A DNA stretch of 64,000 nucleotides from positions 1 through 64,000 of the forward strand of contig NZ_VFOX01000001.1 of assembly GCF_006716345.1 (NCBI RefSeq), written 5' to 3'. Source of the DNA: Microbacterium saperdae (GTDB lineage Bacteria > Actinomycetota > Actinomycetes > Actinomycetales > Microbacteriaceae). The notes under the pieces were generated by a model, which saw only the letters and a list, made by a program, of their open reading frames with translations, did not search any database and was not told the origin of the DNA. A program made the position numbers and the translations under genes. Of the stretch, positions 49,181-57,426 are shown piece by piece. Numbering within the stretch: the stretch's first letter is position 1; the number at the start of each line of letters is the position of its first letter.

Positions 49181-51435
49181 GCGAGCAGAGCAACCCTTCG
49201 ACAGGCTCTGGGGCCGGTACCCGGAAGCAGCGCGGCCGCAGTAAGGCGGCAACGATCGAACCCGAACTGACCGCCGAGGAGAAGTACGAGGCCGAGCTCG
49301 CGGAGCAGGCGCGTCAGAACTCCGGCGACTGGGACAGTGTGGCGCCGGGCAAGGCCGACAACTTCGGTCCGAGCTTCGCCCGGATGATCGGTCTGCTCAA
49401 GCCGTCGGCACTCTGGTTCGTCTTCGTGTCGATCCTGGGCGCCATCGGCGTCGTGCTGACCGTCGCGGCGCCCAAGGTGCTCGCCGAGGCGACCAACCTC
49501 GTCTACAAGGGGTTCATCTCCATCCAGCTCGGGCAGCCCAGCGACGGCTTCCCCGGCTTCCCGGCCGGCACCTCGCAGGATGTCGTCGTCGAGGCCCTGC
49601 GTGCCGGTGGCCAGAACGACTTCGCCAATCAGGTCGGGGCGCTGGGCGACTTCACGGTCGGCCAGGGAATCGACTTCGAGGCCCTGCGGATGGTCATCGC
49701 CGCCGTCCTCAGCATCTACGTGGCTGCCGCGTTCCTCACCTGGATCCAGGGCTACGTGATCAACGTGATCATGGTCCGCACCATGTGGCGGCTGCGTGAA
49801 TCGGTCGAGGCGAAGATCAACCGTCTGCCGCTGGCGTACTTCGACAAGGTGCAGCGCGGTGAGCTGATCTCGCGCGTCACCAATGACATCGACAACATCA
49901 CGCAGACGATGCAGCAGTCGCTCTCCGGTGCGCTCACCTCGGTGCTCACCGTGATCGGCGTGCTCGTGATGATGTTCTCGATCTCGTGGCAGCTCGCGCT
50001 GGTCGCCCTGATCACGCTGCCGCTCATGGGCGTGATCTTCGGCATCATCGGGCCGCGGTCGCAGAAGGCCTTCGGCAGTCAGTGGCGCAAGGTCGGTCGA
50101 CTGAACGCCCGTGTCGAGGAGGCGTTCTCCGGCCACGCGCTGGTGAAGGTCTTCGGTCGCGAGAAGGATGCGCTGGAGAAGTTCCAGGACGAGAACGAAG
50201 AGCTGTTCCAGGCGAGCTTCAAGGCCCAGTTCCTGTCCGGCATCATCATGCCGGCCATGATGTTCGTCGGAAACCTCAGCTACGTGGGCATCGCGGTGCT
50301 CGGTGGTCTGATGGTCGCGAACGGGCAGCTCCGCCTCGGCGACGTGCAGGCGTTCATCCAGTACTCGCAGCAGTTCACGCAGCCGCTGTCCGAGCTGGGT
50401 GGCATGGCTGCCGTGGTCCAGTCCGGAACGGCATCGGCCGAGCGGGTCTTCGAGCTGCTCGATGCCGATGAGCAGGAGGCCGACGACGTCGACGCCCCCG
50501 AGCTCGTGGAGGGCAAGGGCGTGATCGAGTTCCAGAACGTCGCGTTCTCGTACACGCCGGAGCGTCCGCTCATCCGGGATCTGTCGTTCCGCGTGGAGCC
50601 CGGTCAGACCGTCGCGATCGTGGGACCGACCGGTGCGGGCAAGACCACCCTGGTGAACCTGATCATGCGCTTCTACGAGCTCAGCGGCGGGCGGATCATG
50701 CTCGACGGGCAGGACATCGCCGAGGTGACCCGCGACGAGCTGCGGTCGCGCACGGGCATGGTGCTCCAGGACCCGTGGCTGTTCGCCGGCAGCATCCGCG
50801 AGAACATCCGCTACGGCCGCTCGACCGCGACCGATGAGGAAGTCCAGGAAGCCGCCGCGGCGACCTACGTCGACCGCTTCGTGCACGCTCTCCCTGAGGG
50901 GTACGACACCGTGCTCGACGAGGATGCCGCGAACGTGTCGGCCGGTGAGCGCCAGCTGATCACGATCGCACGGGCGTTCGTCGCGAAGCCGTCGATCCTC
51001 ATCCTCGACGAGGCCACGTCGGCCGTCGACACCCGCACGGAGCTGCTGCTGCAGAAGGCGATGGCTGCTCTCCGCGAGGGGCGCACCTCGTTCGTGATCG
51101 CACACCGTCTGTCGACCATCCGCGATGCCGACCTCATCCTGGTGATGGAGCACGGTGACATCGTAGAGAAGGGCACGCACGACGAGCTCATCGCGGCGCA
51201 GGGTGCCTATTGGCGCCTGTACCAGTCGCAGTTCGAGCAGGCCGCGACCGACATCGACGCGGAAGACGCCCTCACCGGCTCGACCCCCGTCGTCGTCAGC
51301 GGTGAGGCGGAGGATGAAGCCGCTGCGGCGGTCATCGGCGCCTCCGTGGGCTCACAGCTGCCGGCAGCCGAGGTGGTGGCGGCCGAGGCCGTGGTCGAGA
51401 AGCCGTCGGCGGAAGGTCCCGACCGCACTGCCTGA
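49177..51435 (+). CDS. ABC exporter half-transporter (NBD2, catalytic site)
   Basis: Protein of 752 aa, partner of the previous gene. A polar N-terminus of ~70 residues precedes six TM segments (with a ~35-residue periplasmic insert after TM1, LGQPSDGFPGFPAGTSQDVV), then an NBD with Walker A GPTGAGKTT and Walker B ILILDEATSAVD with the catalytic Glu. The signature is changed to VSAGERQLI. Together the pair forms one canonical and one degenerate ATP site. A ~95-residue Ala/Glu-rich tail follows. A CTTCGACAGGCTC repeat element lies in codons 6-12. Likely lipid or drug export; substrate unknown. Confidence 0.92.
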   Translation: MSEQSNPSTGSGAGTRKQRGRSKAATIEPELTAEEKYEAELAEQARQNSGDWDSVAPGKADNFGPSFARMIGLLKPSALWFVFVSILGAIGVVLTVAAPKVLAEATNLVYKGFISIQLGQPSDGFPGFPAGTSQDVVVEALRAGGQNDFANQVGALGDFTVGQGIDFEALRMVIAAVLSIYVAAAFLTWIQGYVINVIMVRTMWRLRESVEAKINRLPLAYFDKVQRGELISRVTNDIDNITQTMQQSLSGALTSVLTVIGVLVMMFSISWQLALVALITLPLMGVIFGIIGPRSQKAFGSQWRKVGRLNARVEEAFSGHALVKVFGREKDALEKFQDENEELFQASFKAQFLSGIIMPAMMFVGNLSYVGIAVLGGLMVANGQLRLGDVQAFIQYSQQFTQPLSELGGMAAVVQSGTASAERVFELLDADEQEADDVDAPELVEGKGVIEFQNVAFSYTPERPLIRDLSFRVEPGQTVAIVGPTGAGKTTLVNLIMRFYELSGGRIMLDGQDIAEVTRDELRSRTGMVLQDPWLFAGSIRENIRYGRSTATDEEVQEAAAATYVDRFVHALPEGYDTVLDEDAANVSAGERQLITIARAFVAKPSILILDEATSAVDTRTELLLQKAMAALREGRTSFVIAHRLSTIRDADLILVMEHGDIVEKGTHDELIAAQGAYWRLYQSQFEQAATDIDAEDALTGSTPVVVSGEAEDEAAAAVIGASVGSQLPAAEVVAAEAVVEKPSAEGPDRTA
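49194..49212. repeat. CTTCGACAGGCTC-type dispersed repeat in coding sequence
   Basis: CCCTTCGACAGGCTCTGGG lies in the 5' part of the second exporter gene. It closely resembles the TCGACTCCGCTCAGGAC element three times repeated at 51525-51580 and is of a type I recall as dispersed in many genomes. Confidence 0.55.
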
Positions 51436-51475
51436 TCGCAGCGCCTGAGCGCGTGTGTGAACGCACGCCAGACGC

Positions 51476-51512
51476 AGAGGCCCCACCCCGGATCTTCCGA
51501 GGTGGGGCCTCT
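51476..51512. terminator. strong hairpin between the ABC exporter and S11 peptidase genes
   Basis: AGAGGCCCCACC and GGTGGGGCCTCT are perfect 12-bp arms around a 13-nt loop. It separates convergent genes and probably ends both transcripts. Confidence 0.75.
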
Positions 51513-51524
51513 CGCTGTCTGCCT

Positions 51525-51580
51525 GTCCTGAGCGGAGTCAGCTGGTCCTGAGCGGAGTCGAGCTAGTCCTGAGCGGAGTC
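51525..51580. repeat. GTCCTGAGCGGAGTC direct repeat x3 overlapping the S11 peptidase 3' end
   Basis: Copies at 51525-51539, 51545-51559 and 51566-51580 (20-21 bp period). On the minus strand the unit encodes LDSAQD followed by the TAG stop of the carboxypeptidase, so the terminal residues of that gene are repeat-derived. Confidence 0.85.
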
Positions 51581-53167
51581 GAGGCCGAGCAGGTCGAGCG
51601 GGTGGGTCAGGCGCCACCAGGGACTCGGGCCCTCGATGTCATCGGCGAGCACCAGCGGCGTCGTGGTGGTGTTGAGCGGTCCGGCCGTGGTGAGGGTTCC
51701 GATCCGCTCTCCGGCATCCGTCTCCGAGCTCAGCGTGAAGGCGGGGGTGGCCTGCGCCACAGCGCCGTTCCAGAGGATGACGTCGGCGTCGGCATCGGCG
51801 ATCACGTCGATCTTCTCGCCCCATACCGTGCGGACCTCCCCGACGACCGTGCCCTCCGGGACCGCGGGCTCCTGTGCCTGCAGTGCGGCCTCAGCCTCGG
51901 CGAACAGAGCCCGTGTCGCGGCGAGACGCTGCTCGTTGTCGTCCTGGTTGAGCACGGCGGCGAAGAGATGCACCGTCGTGTCGCCGACAGTGACGTCCTT
52001 GGCGGTGAGCAGATTCCAGCCGACCAGAGTTCCGGTCTTGATCCCGACCACGCCCGGGTCGGCGAGCATCCCATTCGTGTTCTCGACGGTGCCCGCGCCC
52101 GGGAGGTCCACCGACTTGGTGCCGACGATCTGCGCGAAGACCGGATTCTTCATCGCGTACTCGCCCAGGGCGACGAGAGACGCCGGCGTGGAGACGTTGC
52201 GCTCGTCGAACCCTGACGGCGTGACGACGGTGATGCCGGACAGTCCGCGGTCGCGCAACCAGATCGCTGCCGCTTCGGCGAACTCCCGGTCGGACCCCCA
52301 GATCTCGGAGGCGAGACGGTCGATGTAGTTGTTCGCCGATCCCAGCAGCGTCCCCTGGAGGAGCTGGTACTCGGTCAGCACTCCGCCGACCGGCACGTCG
52401 AGCGCTGACTGGTCGGACCGCCGGTACGACCAGTAGTCGAGGCTGTCGCGGTACGTGAAGGAGAACTCCGGGCCCTGCTCGCCGAGAGCGAGCGGCATGC
52501 GGTCGAGCACCATCAGAGTGCTCACCACCTTCGTGATGCTGGCGATGCTCACGGCGTCCGGGATCGAAGTGGACGTCGTCATGCCCTCGATGCCGACGGC
52601 TGCGCTGCCCTGTGCCGGCCAGGTCGCCACAGCGGCCGGGGCGGGCACGGTGGCGAACTCCACGGATTCCACGGTGGGGGCGACCTCGTGCAGTGGCCAC
52701 AGCAGCGTGCCTCCGACGTAGGTCGCGACGAGACCCGCCAGGACACCGAGTGGTACCAGCAGGCCGGGGCGCGCGATCGCCGGACGGAGCTTCGCGCCGC
52801 GCATCAGCGCCACCCCCGGGTCGGCGTCCGAGGCCTGGTCGAAGGAGGGAGCCGGAGAGTTGCCTGCGATGGTCTCGGCTTCGACCCAGGTCAGAGCAGT
52901 GGCGGGAGCCGCCTCGTCGGCCCATTGTGCCGTACCGGGCGTGAGAGCGTCGGTGGCGTCGGACTCGACGTCGATGAGGTCGGGCTCGGCCTCGGCGGGG
53001 GAGTCTTCCTCGAGCGGCTCCGGAGCGACCACCGTCTCGTACTCGTCGGGACCGTCGCTCGACTCCGGCTCGCCGGGATCGGGCGTGACCGTCGGCGCAG
53101 CGTCGCCGATGACGGCGTCGCCGGGGGCAGCTGCGGCGGTGGCCTCGGCAGGGTCAGAAGCGGTCAC
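51563..53167 (-). CDS. D-alanyl-D-alanine carboxypeptidase, S11 (PBP5/6-like)
   Basis: Serine peptidase of 534 aa that trims D-Ala from peptidoglycan stem peptides. A disordered acidic N-terminus (1-130) precedes one TM segment (~135-158), so the catalytic part is extracytoplasmic. Active-site motifs are S210-ITK213, S276-AN278 and K376-TG. The GTG start at 53167 lies six bases after TAACTT. The long cytoplasmic acidic region, rich in Asp, Glu and Pro, is unusual for S11 enzymes and may bind other division or wall proteins. The C-terminal LDSAQD is part of a short tandem repeat. Confidence 0.9.
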   Translation of the reverse strand: MTASDPAEATAAAAPGDAVIGDAAPTVTPDPGEPESSDGPDEYETVVAPEPLEEDSPAEAEPDLIDVESDATDALTPGTAQWADEAAPATALTWVEAETIAGNSPAPSFDQASDADPGVALMRGAKLRPAIARPGLLVPLGVLAGLVATYVGGTLLWPLHEVAPTVESVEFATVPAPAAVATWPAQGSAAVGIEGMTTSTSIPDAVSIASITKVVSTLMVLDRMPLALGEQGPEFSFTYRDSLDYWSYRRSDQSALDVPVGGVLTEYQLLQGTLLGSANNYIDRLASEIWGSDREFAEAAAIWLRDRGLSGITVVTPSGFDERNVSTPASLVALGEYAMKNPVFAQIVGTKSVDLPGAGTVENTNGMLADPGVVGIKTGTLVGWNLLTAKDVTVGDTTVHLFAAVLNQDDNEQRLAATRALFAEAEAALQAQEPAVPEGTVVGEVRTVWGEKIDVIADADADVILWNGAVAQATPAFTLSSETDAGERIGTLTTAGPLNTTTTPLVLADDIEGPSPWWRLTHPLDLLGLDSAQD

Positions 53168-53173
53168 TTGCCT

Positions 53174-53179
53174 AAGTTA
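53174..53179 (-). promoter_or_regulatory. -10 hexamer TAACTT, leaderless S11 peptidase gene
   Basis: TAACTT lies 6 nt upstream of the GTG at 53167. Confidence 0.55.
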
Positions 53180-53240
53180 CCGAATTCATCGACCGATTCG
53201 CGTTCACGCAACCGGGAGACATGGTGGCGCCGCGACTGGG

Positions 53241-53246
53241 TAAGAT
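53241..53246 (+). promoter_or_regulatory. -10 hexamer TAAGAT of the thiamine transporter operon
   Basis: TAAGAT would start transcription at about 53253, immediately before the TPP riboswitch. Confidence 0.5.
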
Positions 53247-53256
53247 CGGGAACACA

Positions 53257-53345
53257 ACCACGGGAGTCCGGCGAGCCGGGCTGAGAGGGAGCGAATCGCG
53301 CTTCGACCGTCGAACCTGATCTGGGTCATGCCAGCGCAGGGAGGA
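53257..53345 (+). ncRNA. TPP (THI-box) riboswitch
   Basis: Conserved blocks of the thiamine pyrophosphate riboswitch are in order: ACGGGAGTCCG stem, CTGAGAGGG (53281-53289), then ACCTGATCTGGGTCATGCCA and GCGCAGGGAGG just before the ATG at 53352. The terminal GGGAGG also includes the ribosome-binding site, so TPP binding probably blocks translation of the ykoE-like gene. Confidence 0.93.
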
Positions 53346-53351
53346 GTTCAG

Positions 53352-54008
53352 ATGAGTACGTCCACGTCCGCATCCGCGCAGCAGGCGTCCGCCGCTTCGA
53401 AGGATCTTCATCGCGCCCCGGTCTGGCGCTGGCGCGTCGTCGACATCGTCGTCGCCGCGGTTCTCGGCGTCGCGATCGGCCTCGTGTTCTGGGGCTGGAA
53501 CACGATCGGTTACGCCTGGTTCGGGGCGGCCGACGCCTTGACCCCCGGCCTCGGCGGGATCGCCGTCGGCATCTGGCTTCTCGGCGGTGTCGTGGGTGGT
53601 CTCGTGATCCGCAAGCCCGGCGCCGCCCTGGTCGTCGAGCTCGTCGCCGCGATCGTGTCGATGCTGATCGGCAACGTCTGGGGGATCTCCACCATCCTCT
53701 CCGGGTTGGTGCAGGGGCTGGGTGCGGAGATCATCTTCGCCCTGTTCTTCTACCGTCGGTTCGGGATCGCCGTGGCCGCTCTCGCCGGTGTCGGTGCTGC
53801 CGTCGCGGCGTGGGTGTTCGAGCTGTTCTACGGCAGCTCGCCGAACATCCTGAAGTCGATCGAGTTCAACACGATCTACCTGGTGAGCGTCGTCGTGTCG
53901 GGAGCGATCCTGGCCGGTGTCGTCGGCTGGCTGCTCGTGCGCGCCCTCGCGGTCACCGGCGCCCTCAGCCGCTTCGCCGCCGGGCGAGAGCACGTGCGCG
54001 AGGTCTGA
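53352..54008 (+). CDS. ykoE: YkoE-type ECF substrate-binding component (thiamine precursor, HMP)
   Basis: Membrane protein of 218 aa with five or six hydrophobic segments, opening with RVVDIVVAAVLGVAIGLVFWGWNTIGYAW. The family is the S component of an ECF transporter for hydroxymethylpyrimidine/thiamine, as in Bacillus YkoE. A TPP riboswitch stands directly in front with GGGAGG at the ribosome-binding site. The ATPase and transmembrane component genes follow with 2-bp and overlapping junctions, giving the YkoE-D-C order. Confidence 0.9.
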   Translation: MSTSTSASAQQASAASKDLHRAPVWRWRVVDIVVAAVLGVAIGLVFWGWNTIGYAWFGAADALTPGLGGIAVGIWLLGGVVGGLVIRKPGAALVVELVAAIVSMLIGNVWGISTILSGLVQGLGAEIIFALFFYRRFGIAVAALAGVGAAVAAWVFELFYGSSPNILKSIEFNTIYLVSVVVSGAILAGVVGWLLVRALAVTGALSRFAAGREHVREV

Positions 54009-54010
54009 GC

Positions 54011-55462
54011 GTGACCTTCGCCGCCCCGGCCCGCGTGCAGGCTGCGGGCTGGGGCTGGCGGTACGCCGGGCGGAAGCGGCCGGCGGTCGCCGATGTGACC
54101 TTCACGATCGAGCCCGGCGAGCGGGTGCTGCTGCTCGGTGCCTCCGGTGCGGGCAAGTCGACGCTGCTCGCCGGGCTCGCAGGTGTGCTCGGCGATGATG
54201 ACGAAGGCGAGCGCACGGGCTCGCTCCGCGTCGATGGTGCCGCCCCCGAGTCCCGACGCGGTCAGGTCGGCCTGGTGCTGCAGGACCCGGATGCCGGGAT
54301 CGTGCTCTCGAAGGTCGGAGACGACGTGGCGTTCGGATGCGAGAACCTCGGTGTTCCGGCATCCGACATCCCGGGCCGAGTGGCGGAGGCGCTGGAGGCC
54401 GTCGGGCTCGACGTGCCGTTGCAGCGACCCACCAAGGCGCTCTCGGGCGGCCAGAAGCAGAGACTCGTGCTCGCCGGCGTCCTGGCGATGCGACCGGGAC
54501 TCCTGCTGCTCGACGAACCGACCGCGAACCTCGATCCGGAGGGCGTGCGCGAGGTGCGGGCGAGCGTGGAGCGCGCCGTCACCGCGAGCGGCGCGACGCT
54601 GATCGTGGTGGAGCACCGCACTCCCATCTGGGTCGACCTGATGACGCGGGTCATCGTGCTCGCCGCCGACGGTGGGCTGCTCGCGGATGGCGCTCCCGAG
54701 CGGGTGTTCGCCGAGCATGGCGCCGCGCTCGCGGACGCCGGGGTCTGGGTACCCGACCGCGGCATCGATCTGCCCGTGCTCGAGGCGGTGGCGGCATCCG
54801 ATGCCCTTACAGCGTCCGGCCTCGCGGTCGCGCGCGAGCCACGCGTGGTGGTGCAGTCGGGGCTCGATCTGCGCGTGCCGCGGGCCAACGCGACGGTCAT
54901 CACGGGCCCCAACGGTGCGGGAAAGTCCACGCTGGCCCTGACGCTCGCCGGGCTCATCCCCGAGCAGGCGGGGGAGGTGCGTGCCGCCCCCGAACTCGCG
55001 GGACGTCGCGGAGTGCGTCCGATCCGCTGGACGTCGCGCGAACTGCTCACCCGTATCGGCATGGTGTTCCAGGAACCGGAGCATCAGTTCCTGGCGCAGA
55101 CGCTGCGGGACGAACTCGCGGTCGGTCCGCGCGCCCTCGGCTGGGATCAGGCGCGCACCGACACCGTCGTCGACGAGCTGCTGGAACGATTGGGGCTCGC
55201 TCCCCTCGCCCTCGCCAACCCGTTCACGCTCTCGGGCGGTCAGAAGCGGCGCTTGTCCGTGGCGACGGTGCTCGCGGGGGCGCCGGAGGTGATCGTGCTC
55301 GACGAGCCGACCTTCGGGCAGGACCGGCGCGGATGGATCTCGCTCGTCGCCCTCCTGCAGGAGGAGATCGCCCGCGGTCGATCGATCGTCGCGGTCACGC
55401 ACGACGACGCGGTGATCCGGCATCTGGGCGGACACCGCATCGAGCTGGCGGCGGCCTCATGA
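54011..55462 (+). CDS. ykoD: ECF transporter ATPase with two ABC domains (YkoD-like)
   Basis: Protein of 483 aa with two fused ATPase domains. Domain 1 has Walker A GASGAGKST, signature LSGGQKQRL and Walker B LLLLDEPTANLD; domain 2 has GPNGAGKST, LSGGQKRRL and VIVLDEPTFGQD. This is the energising EcfA-type pair of a YkoEDC transporter. GTG 54011 begins two bases after the ykoE-like stop, and the ATGA overlap with the next gene shows coupling. Confidence 0.92.
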   Translation: MTFAAPARVQAAGWGWRYAGRKRPAVADVTFTIEPGERVLLLGASGAGKSTLLAGLAGVLGDDDEGERTGSLRVDGAAPESRRGQVGLVLQDPDAGIVLSKVGDDVAFGCENLGVPASDIPGRVAEALEAVGLDVPLQRPTKALSGGQKQRLVLAGVLAMRPGLLLLDEPTANLDPEGVREVRASVERAVTASGATLIVVEHRTPIWVDLMTRVIVLAADGGLLADGAPERVFAEHGAALADAGVWVPDRGIDLPVLEAVAASDALTASGLAVAREPRVVVQSGLDLRVPRANATVITGPNGAGKSTLALTLAGLIPEQAGEVRAAPELAGRRGVRPIRWTSRELLTRIGMVFQEPEHQFLAQTLRDELAVGPRALGWDQARTDTVVDELLERLGLAPLALANPFTLSGGQKRRLSVATVLAGAPEVIVLDEPTFGQDRRGWISLVALLQEEIARGRSIVAVTHDDAVIRHLGGHRIELAAAS

Positions 55463-56238
55463 CCACGACCGAGACGGCGCGCACGGTGTGGCTCGACGGC
55501 GTCAATCCCGTGACGAAGCTGCTGCTCGCGGTGCTGCTGTCGGTGCCGCTGTTCGCGTCGATCGACGTCACGAGCGCCCTGGCCGCGATCGGGCTGCAGC
55601 TGCTGTGCCTCCCGCTGACCGGGCTGCGCCTGCGCACGGTGCTGAAACGGCTGCTGCCGATCGTGATCTTCGCGCCGATCGCCGGCGTGAGCATGCTGCT
55701 GTACGCCGAGCCCGCCGGCCACATCTACTTCACGTTCGGTTTCGCGACGATCAGCGACGACTCGATCACGCTGGCGATCGCGGTCAGCCTGCGCGTGATC
55801 GCGCTCGGTCTGCCCACGATCCTCCTGTTCGGCGGGACCGATCCCACGCAGCTCGCCGATGCTCTCGCCCAGGTCGCGAAGCTGCCGAGCCGCTTCGTGC
55901 TCGGCATCCTGGCGGGCACCCGGATGCTGGGACTGTTCCTCGACGACTGGCGCACCATGAGCCTGGCTCGCCGCGCCCGCGGCGTGGGCGATCGCGGCGT
56001 GCTGCGCCGGTTCTTCTCGATGGCGTTCGTGCTGCTCGTGTTCGCGGTGCGCCGCGGCTCCAAGCTGGCGCTGGCGATGGAGGCGCGCGGCTTCGGCTCC
56101 GGCATCCCGCGCACCTGGTCGCGACCCTCGCGACTGCATCCCCGCGACGCGGTCGCCCTGCTCGGGGGCATCGCGATCATGGCGCTCGCTCTCACGGCTG
56201 CGGTCGTGGCCGGCACCTTCCGCTTCGTCTGGAGTTAG
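55459..56238 (+). CDS. ykoC: ECF transporter transmembrane component EcfT (YkoC-like)
   Basis: Membrane protein of 259 aa. The hydrophobic N-terminal half is followed by the coupling-helix motifs near ARGVGDRGVLRRFF and ARGFGSGIPRTW, the two Ala-Arg-Gly (ARG) motifs that contact the ATPase. This completes the thiamine-precursor ECF transporter under TPP riboswitch control. It ends just before the convergent CHY zinc-finger gene with no strong terminator. Confidence 0.9.
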   Translation: MTTTETARTVWLDGVNPVTKLLLAVLLSVPLFASIDVTSALAAIGLQLLCLPLTGLRLRTVLKRLLPIVIFAPIAGVSMLLYAEPAGHIYFTFGFATISDDSITLAIAVSLRVIALGLPTILLFGGTDPTQLADALAQVAKLPSRFVLGILAGTRMLGLFLDDWRTMSLARRARGVGDRGVLRRFFSMAFVLLVFAVRRGSKLALAMEARGFGSGIPRTWSRPSRLHPRDAVALLGGIAIMALALTAAVVAGTFRFVWS

Positions 56239-56242
56239 TTGG

Positions 56243-56581
56243 CTAGCCCGGGCCGAGCTGGAAGTAGTGCTCGCGGTGCAGTTCGCATCCTTCGTTGAAG
56301 AGTGCCGCACATTGAGGGCATGCCGTGGCGGCGAAGTACTCGGTGATCGTGAGCTCGTGCCCGCAGGCCCCGCAGAGGATCGCCTCCCTGTCGTGCTGAT
56401 CCGTCGCCCACTGCTGCGCAGGATGTCCCGCCGTCTCCTCGTGGCAGAGGTGGCACGGATAGTACTCGCCGCAGCAGGCGAAGCGGATCGCGACGATGTC
56501 GGTCGCGCCCTGGTAGTGCACGCAACTGGTCATGTCGTCGACGACGGGGCCGAGCACCCGCGGCCGTTCGGGAGACGTCAC
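56243..56581 (-). CDS. CHY zinc-finger protein
   Basis: Protein of 112 aa. CVHYQGATDIVAIRFACCGEYYPCHLCHEE carries the Cys-His-Tyr core, and CGACGHELTITEYFAATACPQCAALFNEGCELH supplies further CxxC zinc pairs, as in CHY-type zinc fingers that bind three Zn2+. The GTG at 56581 starts two bases after the stop of the phosphotransferase-like gene; the frame is open further upstream but the sequence there is a shadow of that gene. Function unknown. Confidence 0.82.
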   Translation of the reverse strand: MTSPERPRVLGPVVDDMTSCVHYQGATDIVAIRFACCGEYYPCHLCHEETAGHPAQQWATDQHDREAILCGACGHELTITEYFAATACPQCAALFNEGCELHREHYFQLGPG

Positions 56582-56583
56582 AG

Positions 56584-57309
56584 TCAGCTCTCGTTCCAGA
56601 GGCGGCGGTAGTAGGCGAGCCGTTCGCGGTCGGGTTCGATGCCGTACGCCTCGATCAGCGTGTCCTCCCAGCCCGGTCCGAAGTTCCAGGCAGTGCTCAT
56701 CGAGGCGACCGCGATGTCGGCCCAGCGGTCCGCGGTGCCGAGGGCGGCGAGATCGACGAACCCGACAGGGCGACCGGCGTCGTCGAGCAGCGTGTTCGGC
56801 ATGCAGGCGTCGCCGTGGCAGACGACCAGTCGATCGATCGACGGAGCGTCCCGCAGCTCCGCGGGCACGTCGACGTCGCGCGCTGCCGCGTTGGCCAGCC
56901 GCTCCGCGACGCTCCACTCCCATGGGCAGTCGTCGACCGGGAGCGCATCGTGCAGGGTGCGCAGTCCTTCGCCGACGGCACGGACCGAGAGCTCGGGTTC
57001 CTCGACCCAGCGCGGATCGACCGCGCTGCGCGCATCGAGCGCGACGGTCACGAGCCACTCGTGGGTGTCGTCCTGCCCCTGCGCGAGCACCTCGGGTGCC
57101 GTGATCCAGTGGCGCGCCCAGCGCATCCGTTCGGCCTCGTCGCGCAGGGAGGCTTCGAGGTCCCGCGGGCCCCACTTGATGTAGCGTCCGTCGTCGGTGC
57201 GGAACGTGAGTCCGCCGATGCCGTTCAGCCAGACCGGTGTCAGGGCGGCGCCGATGGCGAGCTCGCGCACGCGATCCGGCACGGCGATGTCGTCGGAGGG
57301 GATGCTCAT
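56584..57309 (-). CDS. aminoglycoside phosphotransferase (APH(3')-like) family protein
   Basis: Kinase-fold protein of 241 aa. The catalytic loop is LVVCHGDACMPNTLLDD and the DFG-like metal motif is VGFVDLAALGTADRWADI, as in APH(3')-type phosphotransferases. It is shorter at the N-terminus than resistance enzymes, so it may phosphorylate another small molecule; resistance is not proven. ATG 57309 is preferred because a near-consensus CAGGAT lies six bases upstream; the longer frame to 57429 adds a basic, low-complexity tail. Confidence 0.82.
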   Translation of the reverse strand: MSIPSDDIAVPDRVRELAIGAALTPVWLNGIGGLTFRTDDGRYIKWGPRDLEASLRDEAERMRWARHWITAPEVLAQGQDDTHEWLVTVALDARSAVDPRWVEEPELSVRAVGEGLRTLHDALPVDDCPWEWSVAERLANAAARDVDVPAELRDAPSIDRLVVCHGDACMPNTLLDDAGRPVGFVDLAALGTADRWADIAVASMSTAWNFGPGWEDTLIEAYGIEPDRERLAYYRRLWNES

Positions 57310-57418
57310 CAGGCCATCCTGCCGCACGTCGCACACGTCCCTCCCGCGTTCTCGACGAGGCGGTGTCGTAGGCTCGTCTGCAACGCAGTGCCGACGTGAA
57401 TCGAGACCAAGACTCACG

Positions 57419-57424
57419 TATGCT
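57419..57424 (+). promoter_or_regulatory. -10 hexamer TATGCT of the SDR operon
   Basis: TATGCT would start transcription at about 57431, inside the palindrome at 57427-57446. Confidence 0.45.
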
Positions 57425-57426
57425 GA

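Noticed and set aside
56584..57309. True aminoglycoside-resistance gene
   Set aside because: Only generic APH-fold motifs are visible; the protein is short and has no resistance-cassette context, so just the family is stated.
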